A DNA stretch of 64,000 bases from Deltaproteobacteria bacterium. GTDB lineage: Bacteria > Desulfobacterota > Binatia > HRBIN30 > CADEER01. Below are positions 8,379-16,913 of this stretch, in pieces. Each line of letters begins with the position of its first letter. Position 1 is the stretch's first letter. Position numbers and translations under genes: made by a program. Under the pieces are notes generated by a model. It searched no databases. It was given only the letters and a program-made list of their open reading frames with translations, and was not told the origin of the DNA. The stretch spans positions 23,883 to 87,882 of the forward strand of contig JAJCZJ010000052.1 in NCBI GenBank assembly GCA_029262455.1, read 5' to 3'.

Positions 8379-9548
8379 ATGCGTAACGGATTCAAAGTCT
8401 TCGACGCCGACGCGCATGTCGTCGAGCCACGCGACCTCTGGGAACGGTTCCTCGACAAGAGTTACCAAGCGCGAGTGTCCTGGCGCCAGCCCTTCGACGG
8501 GATGGACCGCTTTCGACCGGTCACCGTCGACGGGGTGTACACCCAGAGCCTCAAGACCCTCTACGGCCGGCAACAAGAGGCGGTTCGGTGGACTACCGAA
8601 GCCATGGTCGCCAAGTACGGTGAGGTTGTGAACCGTGGCTTCGACGGCGCCGGCGTCGCCGAGTCGTTGCGCGCGGAGGGAGTCGACCTATGCGTACTCT
8701 ACGGTCCGGGATACGACATGTGGGTCGATGGCATCGCCCCCGATCTACAAGCGGCGATGGCGCGTGCTTACAATCGCTGGGCGGAGGAGATGCGCGAGAC
8801 GTCCGGCGGACTCGTATTGGCCGCCGGCCCGGTCCCTCTCAACGACATCACGCGCGCTGTCGAGGAAGTACGCTATGCACACGAGCGTTTGGGCACCCCC
8901 TGCTTTTGGGCGAGACCCAACCCCTTCAACCACCGCACGTTGGGGGATCGCTACTACGACCCACTTTGGGAGGTACTCCAGGATCTCGACGTCGCCTTCG
9001 CCACGCACGAGTTCATGGGACTCAACGGACCATCGGCCGGCAGCGACCGATTCGAATCATTCGTCGAGTGGCATAGCTGTGTGCACCAAATGGAAGCCCA
9101 GATGGCGATGCTGTCGATGATCGTCAACGGGGTCTTCGAGCGCTACCCGCGACTGCGGGTCGGATACATGGAGGCCGGCTCGTCGTGGGTGCCCTCCTGG
9201 CTGCACCGCATCGAGGAACACGTCGAGCTCGCCGGCTGGCTCGAGACCCCCGAATGCACCAAATCTCCGCTCGAGTATTTCACGAGCAATTGCTACGTAA
9301 CTACCGAATGTGATGAGCATTTGGTCCACCACACGGTCGCCGAGCTCGGCGACGAGCGGATCCTTTTCGAGACCGACTATCCGCACCCTGATTCGAAGTA
9401 TCCGCACGCTGTGACGACTTTCCTCGCGCAGGACGGCATCAGCGATGAGAACAAGCGGAAGATTCTCTGGGACAACGCGATCGACTTCTACCGGTTTCCC
9501 GAAAGCTTGATGCCAACGAAGTTCGAGGAATCAACGCCGCGCACTTGA
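8379..9548 (+). CDS. Amidohydrolase-2 family metal-dependent hydrolase
   Basis: The 389-residue protein belongs to the PF04909 group (ACMSD-like hydrolases/decarboxylases). It starts with FKVFDADAHVVEP, where the D-x-H pair binds metal, has further ligands in FATHEFMG and in the C-terminal DYPHPDSKYPH segment, and ends with KRKILWDNAIDFYRF, the usual last helix. Members hydrolyse or decarboxylate ring-cleavage intermediates. An AAGGAAAG ribosome site precedes the ATG. With the VOC, SRPBCC and first amidohydrolase genes it suggests breakdown of a cyclic or aromatic compound. Confidence 0.9.
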   Translation: MRNGFKVFDADAHVVEPRDLWERFLDKSYQARVSWRQPFDGMDRFRPVTVDGVYTQSLKTLYGRQQEAVRWTTEAMVAKYGEVVNRGFDGAGVAESLRAEGVDLCVLYGPGYDMWVDGIAPDLQAAMARAYNRWAEEMRETSGGLVLAAGPVPLNDITRAVEEVRYAHERLGTPCFWARPNPFNHRTLGDRYYDPLWEVLQDLDVAFATHEFMGLNGPSAGSDRFESFVEWHSCVHQMEAQMAMLSMIVNGVFERYPRLRVGYMEAGSSWVPSWLHRIEEHVELAGWLETPECTKSPLEYFTSNCYVTTECDEHLVHHTVAELGDERILFETDYPHPDSKYPHAVTTFLAQDGISDENKRKILWDNAIDFYRFPESLMPTKFEESTPRT

Positions 9549-9564
9549 GGTGAAAGGAACATCG

Positions 9565-10080
9565 ATGGCAGGCATCGAATACAACGTCGCACCGATTCCT
9601 CCCGACGCCGAGCACACGACGTACGTCGAAGCCGGCATCGTGTCTTTCGGAATCGAGTACCGACTGCTCGACGAGGCCGAGCTAGCCGCCAACTACGAAG
9701 GCGAAGCAATGCAGGAGATTCAAGACGCGGTGGACGCCAACACCGTAGAAGACAACGGCGTCTCAATCCATGTCATCGCGCCACACACGGGGCACGAGTA
9801 CTTGCGCTTCGACTGCTTCGCCAACGGCCCACACTATCACTACATCGAACCGTCCGGGGAAAAGCAGATCATCGTCGAGTACGACCCCATCGCCATGGGC
9901 GACATGCTGGCGTGGACGATGCGCCAACTGCGCACCCGACTAGCGCCGATGCTGGTTCACGCCGGAGGGGGTGACCTGGTACCCGACCTCGACATGGCCC
10001 TCATCAATGAACGGCTCGTCGACGTAGAACAAATCGCCAGCGAAGCAGAAGCCGCTCTAGCTGCGCGTCCAAAAACGTAG
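9565..10080 (+). CDS. Conserved hypothetical protein of the amidohydrolase cluster
   Basis: A 171-residue soluble protein that I do not recognise. It has an acidic N-terminal half, a central GPHYHYIEPSG stretch with clustered His/Tyr that could bind metal or ligand, and a helical C-terminal third. It sits 16 bases after the amidohydrolase-2 gene with an AAAGGA site six bases before the ATG, so it is the last gene of the 5569-10080 cluster. An in-frame GTG at 9550 is possible but has a worse ribosome site. Confidence 0.7.
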   Translation: MAGIEYNVAPIPPDAEHTTYVEAGIVSFGIEYRLLDEAELAANYEGEAMQEIQDAVDANTVEDNGVSIHVIAPHTGHEYLRFDCFANGPHYHYIEPSGEKQIIVEYDPIAMGDMLAWTMRQLRTRLAPMLVHAGGGDLVPDLDMALINERLVDVEQIASEAEAALAARPKT

Positions 10081-10082
10081 CT

Positions 10083-10226
10083 TACAACGTCACCATCGCT
10101 CAGGGCAGCCACCCGCTCGACAACTGCGACCGCTTCGACCTTGACGGCGACGGCTCAGTCACCATCGCCGATTTGGTGCGCGCCGTCACCAACGCCCTCG
10201 AAGGCTGTGCGATGATTCCGCAATGA
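10083..10226 (+). pseudogene. Orphan dockerin/EF-hand C-terminal remnant
   Basis: Directly after the previous stop, another frame reads 47 codons ending in TGA. They contain CDRFDLDGDGSVTIADLVRAV followed by TNALEGC, a clear dockerin-type calcium module like those at the C-termini of other exported proteins in this window. There is no start codon or upstream domain. It is best read as the surviving tail of an exported protein whose body was deleted. Confidence 0.65.
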
Positions 10227-10306
10227 GGAGCAGCTCCGAGGGGGGGCGCGGGGATGACCGGCTGGGGAACCGGCCACCCCCGCTTGGGAGGCTCAGCCAG
10301 GGAAGA

Positions 10307-13108
10307 TCAGCCGAGCCGTCCGAGAAAAATAGCTACGCGCGCCGACCCGCCGAGCGGGTAGCCCAAAAACACAACGGACTTCTTGTTCTTCGACGGGCGC
10401 ACATCCATCGAACCCAGGACACCACCGACCGCAGTCGGCAAGGCCTGGTCTGCCTGGGCAACCAAAGTGTAGACGCCACGTCGCTCGGCGACGATCGACT
10501 GGAAGAAGCGATCGCTCTCAACGACGAAGACCACTCCCTTGCCACGCACAGTCGCGGAGGGCCCGTACGTCTCGTACGGTCGAACCGAATCGATCCAGTC
10601 ACCGCCGGGCAGCTCGTCCGTGTCACAGAGAAGCTCACGATCGCCTGCAACCCCGCGTTGAAACACGCATGCATCGTGCGAGCCACCCGAAACCGTCGTC
10701 GTGAAATAGATCGACTTGCGGCGAATCGACGGAGGCACTTCGATCTCGTCATACGTACCGCCGATCGGCGACACATCGCCAACACAGACCTCCTCGATCA
10801 ACGGCGGTCCAGTCTTCGGAACACGGATCAAGCAATCGCCGGCGCTGGTATCTCCGCTAAAAACACCCGTCTTCGCGGAGACACTGGGACTGCGAAACCC
10901 GTCGATCGTGGCCCCGCTAGGTAGCAAGTCTCCCTCGAGAGCCATCGTCAACACGCCAACCCCACGAACGTATCGAAACATTCCCACGCTTGCAGTCGGG
11001 TGATCGAGTTGGGCGACGAATTGAACGTGTCGACCGTCCACCGAGGGAACGGCCAGCGCTTCGGAGTCCGACGTGAAGTTGAAAAACGTACCGACACCAC
11101 CCGGCAACAGCGCCCCGGAATCCGCCACAATATCCAAGGCACCGGACCTCCTGGCGAGAAACACCGACTCGCCGGTCGTGTTGAACGTCTTGCCGGAAAA
11201 AACAATTCGACTGGTGGTTGCGTTCAATGACTCAGGCTCAATCTCCTGCACGACCTTGCCACCAGGTCCGATATCAAGCGGCGCAACGATGGTCGCAACG
11301 ACACCACAGCCGGCGATCGTGCACTTTCTGCCGTAAATCGCACTTCGATGACCCCGGACCACCATCGTGCCGGCGACGTTGGTCGAAGGAAACGCGACCT
11401 TGAAACCAGCACCCACGGTCGTCGGAGCCGTCACTTGCATGCCGCTCGAAATCACACCCGCCGGCGTCACCTGAAAGGCGCCGTGACCATTCGCACACTG
11501 CGCGGTGAAAGCTACCTCTGCGGCACCGTTGATTGATACGTCGGCAGAAAAGTCCTCGAACGCACCGAAAGGACAAGCCGAGGCCAGGGAGGCCACCGAG
11601 CTCAGAGCCGCCGCCGGCGCTTGCCGCAGGGCAATGATCTCATCGTTCGCGGCAACACAGGGGGCGACACCACCGGTATCGACCTCGATGGAAATCGCCA
11701 CGTCCTTGAGATCGTTGACGGCTGGAGCAAAGCGCTTACCGGCAAAGTCACAGACGACTTCCCCGGTCGTCAGTACATCGTTCACACGCACCAACGGATT
11801 CAAACCACCGGTTCCCGGCGCAACCGCCAAGGTCTTGCCCAATACACTGTCTTCGAATGCAAAGACCACATCGTCGGAATTGTTGATCACCGGCTGCGCG
11901 AAAAATTGATCAATCACCCCTCCACTGGGCAGAGCAGCCCCTTCGCAAGCAACCGCACTCACACCCCCAACGATGAACTTGTAAACCCCGGCGGGATCGG
12001 CCCCATGGCCGCGATCGTGTAGTACGACCACTCCATTGTCGTTGAGATCAAAGCTGCGCGGACTCTCCCGATCGAAGGAGCGAATGTCGCCGCCGCACGG
12101 TCCGGGATCGCGCTCGAGGGCCATCAAGGTAGTGACAGCCCCGCTGAGCAGGTAGAGCCCCGCTTCCGATTGAGTCGTCTCGCGCCCCACGAAGGCGACG
12201 TCACCGACATCGTTGAGCGAGATCTGACCTCGATTACCGAACTTGCGGAAGGTGCCGCCACCGGGACCGACATCGCCTTCGGCGACGAGCGTTGTAATCA
12301 ATCCGGTCGCCGCCGTGTACAGGTAGAAACCGGTGCTCACACCCAAACCACCGTCGATCGATGCCCAGAACGCAACGTCCCCGAGCGCGTTCATCTCCGG
12401 CTCGCCGAACGAGCTGAACGTACCCCCACTGGGACTCGCGTCTCCGGACAGGGCAACTTCGATGAGTCCCGCCGGGCCGTGGACAAAGATACCTTCATCG
12501 GTGGCGGCGAAGACGTACTGCTTACTCTTCATGGCAATCGGGCGATGGAGAGTTCCAAACGTCGAGCCGAACGGGTTGAGGTCGCTCGATGCGACGACGA
12601 CTTCGAGATCGGACGTCGGGCCCCAGGTCGTCGCGGAAGCGTCAGCAATAAAGTCGAGAGTCCCGCCACCAGCTGGGTCAGATGAGACAGAAATCAAAAC
12701 CGTGTCGCCGCCCGCAACCGGCACGATCAATCTCGCCGCTCCGCCAGTCGAGGACTCCTCACTACACCCCACCTCCGTCAGAACACCGCAGGCGCCCTGG
12801 TATACAGACACCACCGCGTCGAACGTCGAACCCGCCGTGTCGAGCAGAAGCGAGGTGTCGCCAACCGCAGTGAACGAGTACCAGACGTTGTTGTCCTCAC
12901 CCGCGCACGATGGAATCGGATCCCCCGGATCAACGGTCGCGAGAGTGGTGTCACTCGATTCAAAAAATGGCAATGCGCCAATGGGCGTGGCACCGAGACA
13001 AGTGTCGCTGGGCAAGGCCCAGGTGGGTGAAGCGGCCAGCATGGCCAGCAGGGTCAATCCGCCCACGCGGATCGACACGCTAATCCTCGACTGCTTATTC
13101 GCTTTCAT
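10307..13108 (-). CDS. Large exported tandem-repeat protein (DUF7453-like)
   Basis: The 933-residue product has a signal peptide (cleavage near ALPSDTC, residue ~32), a ~130-residue N-terminal module and then many ~60-residue repeats with cores such as GGTFSSFGEPEMNALGDVAFW, then GGTFRKFGNRGQISLNDVGDVAF. Each ends in a strand listing a value and 'EGDVGPGGGTF'-like turns. I associate this with the uncharacterised DUF7453/choice-of-anchor repeat type; likely a beta-propeller or beta-solenoid on the cell surface. Conserved cysteines suggest a periplasmic or extracellular location. It is divergent from a TetR gene that may control it. Confidence 0.7.
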   Translation of the reverse strand: MKANKQSRISVSIRVGGLTLLAMLAASPTWALPSDTCLGATPIGALPFFESSDTTLATVDPGDPIPSCAGEDNNVWYSFTAVGDTSLLLDTAGSTFDAVVSVYQGACGVLTEVGCSEESSTGGAARLIVPVAGGDTVLISVSSDPAGGGTLDFIADASATTWGPTSDLEVVVASSDLNPFGSTFGTLHRPIAMKSKQYVFAATDEGIFVHGPAGLIEVALSGDASPSGGTFSSFGEPEMNALGDVAFWASIDGGLGVSTGFYLYTAATGLITTLVAEGDVGPGGGTFRKFGNRGQISLNDVGDVAFVGRETTQSEAGLYLLSGAVTTLMALERDPGPCGGDIRSFDRESPRSFDLNDNGVVVLHDRGHGADPAGVYKFIVGGVSAVACEGAALPSGGVIDQFFAQPVINNSDDVVFAFEDSVLGKTLAVAPGTGGLNPLVRVNDVLTTGEVVCDFAGKRFAPAVNDLKDVAISIEVDTGGVAPCVAANDEIIALRQAPAAALSSVASLASACPFGAFEDFSADVSINGAAEVAFTAQCANGHGAFQVTPAGVISSGMQVTAPTTVGAGFKVAFPSTNVAGTMVVRGHRSAIYGRKCTIAGCGVVATIVAPLDIGPGGKVVQEIEPESLNATTSRIVFSGKTFNTTGESVFLARRSGALDIVADSGALLPGGVGTFFNFTSDSEALAVPSVDGRHVQFVAQLDHPTASVGMFRYVRGVGVLTMALEGDLLPSGATIDGFRSPSVSAKTGVFSGDTSAGDCLIRVPKTGPPLIEEVCVGDVSPIGGTYDEIEVPPSIRRKSIYFTTTVSGGSHDACVFQRGVAGDRELLCDTDELPGGDWIDSVRPYETYGPSATVRGKGVVFVVESDRFFQSIVAERRGVYTLVAQADQALPTAVGGVLGSMDVRPSKNKKSVVFLGYPLGGSARVAIFLGRLG

Positions 13109-13156
13109 TTCTCTCCCCTTCTCGAGGCCGCCTCGGCCGGGACTCGATCTCCCTCA

Positions 13157-13195
13157 CCAATCCGTATTGGCCAATTAGCAATCATTGGATTGGCC
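13157..13195. promoter_or_regulatory. Palindrome cluster, candidate TetR operator
   Basis: The divergent intergenic region holds overlapping inverted repeats: CCAATCC (13157-13163) with GGATTGG (13187-13193), GGCCAAT (13169-13175) with ATTGGCC (13189-13195), and the perfect palindrome ATTGGCCAAT (13166-13175). It lies between the exported repeat protein gene and the TetR gene, the usual place for a TetR operator. Assignment to this regulator is inference. Confidence 0.5.
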
Positions 13196-13280
13196 CATAG
13201 CTGGTAGGATTGTATTTTGTCAAGCCTTGAGTATCCTTTGCACTTGAATGCTTGTGCTTGATGAGATCTAAGAGGACCCA

Positions 13281-13901
13281 ATGTCGATGCGAGAGCGCCT
13301 TATCGGCGAGGCAACCCGCCTCTTCGCCGCGAACGGGTACCGTGGGACCACTGTGGGGCAGATCGAGGCCGCGTCTGGCCTATCGCCACGCGCCGGCGGG
13401 TTCTACGCCCACTTCAAGAGCAAAGAGCAGATCTTCGCTTCCGTGATCGACCGTCATATCGAACAGCAGCGCACGACCCTCGAGTCGGTAGCCAAAATGC
13501 TTCCACTCGGAGACCTGCGTTCGGAACTCACCTTGGTTGCGCGATTTCTCTTGCACTTCATGCAGGAGTCTAGCGACCGCTACCGACTCCTACTTCAGGA
13601 ATCGCAGAGCTTTCCGGAGCACGTTCGGCGGGTCCGAGACGAGGTCATCGCACCGGGCTACGAACAGGCGTCGGAGATTGTCGCGCGGTTTTTGGGCGAC
13701 CGCGTCGAAGGCATCGACGTCCAGGCTCTGGCCGTCATCTTCGTCGGCGCAGCGATCAACTTCCGAACGGAAGAAACTCTGTACGGGACCGTGCCGGGAA
13801 ACATCGACGACGAACGCTTTATCAAGACTTGGGTCGACAGTCTGATCGACTCCATCGAGCGAGCGAAAGCCTCGCCGGCGTCGGTCAAGAAAACTGGATA
13901 G
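13281..13901 (+). CDS. TetR/AcrR-family transcriptional regulator
   Basis: The 206-residue protein has the TetR N-terminal helix-turn-helix (LIGEATRLFAANGYRGTTVGQIEAASGLSPRAGGFYAHFKSKEQIFA, residues ~5-52) and a helical ligand-binding domain. Its ligand is unknown. An AAGAGGA ribosome site lies five bases before the ATG. It is divergent from the 933-aa exported protein gene across a palindromic region, which suggests it represses itself and that neighbour. Confidence 0.92.
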   Translation: MSMRERLIGEATRLFAANGYRGTTVGQIEAASGLSPRAGGFYAHFKSKEQIFASVIDRHIEQQRTTLESVAKMLPLGDLRSELTLVARFLLHFMQESSDRYRLLLQESQSFPEHVRRVRDEVIAPGYEQASEIVARFLGDRVEGIDVQALAVIFVGAAINFRTEETLYGTVPGNIDDERFIKTWVDSLIDSIERAKASPASVKKTG

Positions 13902-13988
13902 CTGCTAGCCTGATCCGATAGATGGCTGCGCTTGCACTCCCTGTGCTAGTCGCTATCAAGCGAAGATCCACGATCGGAGGTACACTCA

Positions 13989-14216
13989 ATGGCAGTCGAC
14001 CAAGAAACGGCACGACAGGGGATTCTCAGGTTCCTCAACAAGAAGGGCGGATCGGTTCCTATGGGCCTACTCCACGGCCACAGCAAGGTCGCGTACCAGG
14101 CCGCCCACCAGGCGTTCTCGGAACTAATGGAAAGTCTAGTTACCGATGAGTTGGTCACGTTCAGCGACGAGACCTTTCACCTGACCGACGAGGGTCGCGC
14201 CAAAGCCGACGGGTGA
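13989..14216 (+). CDS. Small winged-helix-like protein
   Basis: A 75-residue protein with the helical pattern of a small winged-helix domain: RQGILRFLNKKGGSVPMGLLHGH, then a candidate recognition helix (KVAYQAAHQAFSELMESLV) and a beta-hairpin wing (DELVTFSDETFHLTDEGRAKA). A CGGAGG site lies eight bases before the ATG, which supports real translation. No partner is evident; it faces the COQ4-like gene tail to tail. DNA binding is inferred from the pattern only. Confidence 0.65.
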   Translation: MAVDQETARQGILRFLNKKGGSVPMGLLHGHSKVAYQAAHQAFSELMESLVTDELVTFSDETFHLTDEGRAKADG

Positions 14217-14226
14217 CACCACACGA

Positions 14227-14793
14227 TTATCGCAAGGCCCAGATTGCGATCAGCGTGGGCAACGTGAAGTTCCAAGCCAAAACGACCAGCACGCAGCCGA
14301 CGAACATCGACACGTCCATTGCGGTTGGCACCGCAGGATCGGACGCTAGTCCGAGCTCGGCACGCAGTTGCCGCACCGGCATGTCGAGTAGCTCGTCATC
14401 GATCCCCTGGGCCCGATGATAGAGGTTTGCCGAATGGCGTCCTCGTACAAAGGCGCGAAAGGTCGCTCTCGGCGAAATCAATAGCCCAATCATCATCCCG
14501 CCCAGGTTCAAGACCCAAGCCGCAAAGTAGTCGCGGCACCCGGAAGCCAGCTCCCACGTTGAGATCTCCCCCTCCCCGAGCCAATGCGTGGAGTATCCGG
14601 TAACCAGATGGTGGATATCGTGGCAGCGCACCGCGCGTACCCGCGACGCCAGGTTTGGAAACCCGATCGGGATCGGCCCCTTGACCAAGGCCACCCAGCG
14701 AGCGCCGTAGCCACCATCGTCACCAAAGCCGTTGTGGCGAAAGTACTGCTGCCGCGCATCTTCAACGCGCAGCTCATCGTCGATCGCGATCAT
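14227..14793 (-). CDS. COQ4-like membrane-associated protein
   Basis: The 188-residue product carries the complete COQ4 zinc motif HDxxH-x11-E: H58, D59, H62 and E74 (HDIHHLVTGYSTHWLGE). COQ4 takes part in ubiquinone synthesis, where it organises the complex and is reported to act at ring carbon C1. Unlike typical COQ4 proteins it is short and ends in hydrophobic segments (about residues 90-112 and 158-185) that look like membrane helices. It follows the SurE-like gene by 27 bases on the same strand. Substrate could be a quinone or another polyprenyl/lipid headgroup. Confidence 0.75.
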   Translation of the reverse strand: MIAIDDELRVEDARQQYFRHNGFGDDGGYGARWVALVKGPIPIGFPNLASRVRAVRCHDIHHLVTGYSTHWLGEGEISTWELASGCRDYFAAWVLNLGGMMIGLLISPRATFRAFVRGRHSANLYHRAQGIDDELLDMPVRQLRAELGLASDPAVPTAMDVSMFVGCVLVVLAWNFTLPTLIAIWALR

Positions 14794-14820
14794 TGGGCCC
14801 GAACGACCGGCTCCCGCGCT

Positions 14821-15630
14821 TTACTCCAGCCCGACGGTCGCGAGAGAAATAAAGCCATTGAGGAAGGCTTCGACATCGTCCGCTGGATCTTCCAATGTCG
14901 ATTCGCAGTCCTGCGTCCCCAGCGCCGCGGCGGTGTCGTCCGATAGCGCCAACCCATCGATGGTGCCACGAATCTCGCCGCTGCTGCAGCTCGGGATGTT
15001 CATACTTTCGATTCCAGTCGGAACGAAACCGGCGAGCAACGTCGCGCGATTCTCCGCCAGCCAAACCAGGACAGCGTCCGCACCGGCCGCGTAGTCAAAC
15101 GCTCCGCCGCTCACTGGCAACCCCTGCGACGCCGCCAGGGCCGGGATGCCGTTGCGCGCAGCAGTCTTTGCCGCCCCTACCGTTCCCGAGAGGCCTGCGA
15201 TCACGACGCTGGCGTTTTGCCCCTCATTGATACCGGAAATCACAACATGAGGCCTGGCGTCGGCTGGAAACAATTCGTCCAAGGCGTAGATCACCGAGTC
15301 CGCCGGGCATCCGTTGACCGCTGTCGCGTCGACGCCACTGATCGTCGTGGCGGCGGTGACCGAGAGATCTCCGCAAAACTCAGACGGCCCCATTTGATCG
15401 CTGCTGCCGCTCCGATTCGAGCTCGGCGCACAGACCGTGACGTCGTTGGCGGGATTCGCCAGCAGCGCCTCCACGACAGCATCAATGCCCTCGGCGCCGA
15501 CGCCGTCATCGTTCGTAACGAGAACGCGCAAACGGTCCGCGCTCGAATCGTCATCGCCACTGCAACCCACCAGTCCAAGCAACAGCAGCAGCGCGACACA
15601 TAGGGCCTTCACCAACACAACTCTCTCCAT
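14821..15630 (-). CDS. SurE-like 5'/3'-nucleotidase, exported lipoprotein
   Basis: The 269-residue protein has a lipoprotein signal with the lipobox LVGC (Cys23) and then a SurE phosphatase domain. Visible SurE motifs are RVLVTNDDGVGAEGI with the metal-binding DD pair, CAPSSNRSG, and VVISGINEGQNASVVIAGLSGTVGAA. Usual SurE proteins are cytoplasmic nucleotidases; this one should be anchored in the cell envelope and act on periplasmic phosphate esters. The N-terminal Asp/Ser-rich spacer after the lipobox is normal for lipoproteins. It is followed by the COQ4-like gene. Confidence 0.85.
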   Translation of the reverse strand: MERVVLVKALCVALLLLLGLVGCSGDDDSSADRLRVLVTNDDGVGAEGIDAVVEALLANPANDVTVCAPSSNRSGSSDQMGPSEFCGDLSVTAATTISGVDATAVNGCPADSVIYALDELFPADARPHVVISGINEGQNASVVIAGLSGTVGAAKTAARNGIPALAASQGLPVSGGAFDYAAGADAVLVWLAENRATLLAGFVPTGIESMNIPSCSSGEIRGTIDGLALSDDTAAALGTQDCESTLEDPADDVEAFLNGFISLATVGLE

Positions 15631-15696
15631 CGCTTTCGACTACTCCCCTCCAACTACCCAGTCAACGTGGCGCAGCTAGATTCGCTCCCGGACAAC

Positions 15697-16311
15697 CTAC
15701 TGACCCCAAGTCGCGGCACCCGCCGCTAGAAACTCAAGTTCCTCGCGCGTCGCCTCTCGGCCGAGAATCGCGTTGCGATGGGGAAATCGACCGAAGCGAC
15801 CTATCACCGCTGCGTGCTCACGAGCGTAAGAAATCGTGCTCTGCACCTTGGCAGACCAATCCGTCGGACAACGTGCGCCACAGTCCTCGAGGCACTCGAT
15901 CCCAAAGGTCTGATCCGACTGATCCTCAGAGTGCATGAAAGGCGTGAGAAAAAAGCACTGCTCTACTGGCTGCAAGTCGTCCAAGTAGCCCCGCCCCACT
16001 CCCTCGCGGGCAATCGTGCATACCCGCGCGTCATTCGCAAAAGCTTTGGCCCGACCACGATACACATTGCGCGGAAACTGGTCGAGCAGCAGAATCAAAG
16101 CCAAGCAAGTCTTCGCCGCTTCGCGCCAACGCTGAAACCCTCCGTTCGCAGCTGTATCGACCGCGCCGCCGAAGCGCTCGAGAATTTCCCTATCGACCTC
16201 GGGGCCGCCCGCGAACCAAAGACCTGCCCTCGCATTCGCCTGCACAGGGTCGTGACAATCGTCTCCAAACCAATAGTCGAGAACTTCCTCTGCTATCTCT
16301 ACGTCCGACAC
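15697..16311 (-). CDS. DUF924 family protein
   Basis: The 204-residue product matches the DUF924 pattern: EEVLDYWFGDD near the start, RLWFAGGPEVDREILERFG-like text (here GLWFAGGPEVDREI), ILLLDQFPRNVYRGRAKAFAND, and the C-terminal IGRFGRFPHRNAILGREATREE. The family is all-helical, TPR-like, of unknown function. The GTG start at 16311 is chosen because it gives the family N-terminus and lies nine bases after the stop of the methylase gene; longer frames run into that gene. Confidence 0.88.
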   Translation of the reverse strand: MSDVEIAEEVLDYWFGDDCHDPVQANARAGLWFAGGPEVDREILERFGGAVDTAANGGFQRWREAAKTCLALILLLDQFPRNVYRGRAKAFANDARVCTIAREGVGRGYLDDLQPVEQCFFLTPFMHSEDQSDQTFGIECLEDCGARCPTDWSAKVQSTISYAREHAAVIGRFGRFPHRNAILGREATREELEFLAAGAATWGQ

Positions 16312-16319
16312 AAACCACC

Positions 16320-16913
16320 TCACGCTTTCTTCGCGGCAATCAGCACCGGCGAGGTGGAGACCAACCCTTCTTCCACCCGCACCGAGAATCCTTGGGTCCG
16401 CCAGCCATCGAGTAAGTGTCGGACAGCGAGATACTCGTCTGCCCCACCGCGATGTCCACGATACGCCACCACGCTGATGACGCCGCCAGATTTCAACCAA
16501 ACGGAAGCCGCCGTGAGCGCGCGTACCGTCGTGCCCGGAACGGTCACCAGCGACTTGTCCCCACCTGGCAGGTACCCCAGGTTGAACATTGCAGCCGAAA
16601 CCCTGCCCAGAAGCTTTGCCGGCAAGTGTCTCTCGAGATCCTCGTGCCCTGCATGGATCAGTGTCACCGATTCTTCCAGTCCCGCGGCGGCAAGTCGTCG
16701 GCGGGCCTGAGACAGTGCCTCCTCCTGCACATCGTACCCGAAGACACGGGCACCGGACGCAGCCAAGAACTCCGTGTCGCGGCCGGCCCCTACCGTCGCG
16801 TCGATAGCCACGCCGCCGGGTCCCAGAACGGGCAGAACAACCGCATGCGCCCGCTCCGTTAGGCGTAGCCGCGCCGGGCTCTTACCAGCAACACTCCCGT
16901 CAGCTTCACGCAC
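16320..16913 (-). CDS. mnmM: MnmM/YtqB-type class I methyltransferase
   Basis: A 197-residue SAM-dependent methyltransferase with motif I as IDATVGAGRDTEFLAASG, motif II as VFGYDVQEEAL, and the diagnostic AAMFNLGYLPGGDKS of the YtqB/putative rRNA methylase family. That family was recently shown to include MnmM, which methylates nm5s2U34 in tRNA. The GTG start overlaps the TraB-like stop by eight bases. Substrate is assigned by family only. Confidence 0.82.
   Translation of the reverse strand: MREADGSVAGKSPARLRLTERAHAVVLPVLGPGGVAIDATVGAGRDTEFLAASGARVFGYDVQEEALSQARRRLAAAGLEESVTLIHAGHEDLERHLPAKLLGRVSAAMFNLGYLPGGDKSLVTVPGTTVRALTAASVWLKSGGVISVVAYRGHRGGADEYLAVRHLLDGWRTQGFSVRVEEGLVSTSPVLIAAKKA

Noticed and set aside
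10248..10283. GC-rich stem GCGGGG...CCCCGC downstream of the 933-aa protein gene
   Set aside because: No T-tract follows on the gene's strand and the inner pairing is short; too weak to call a terminator.
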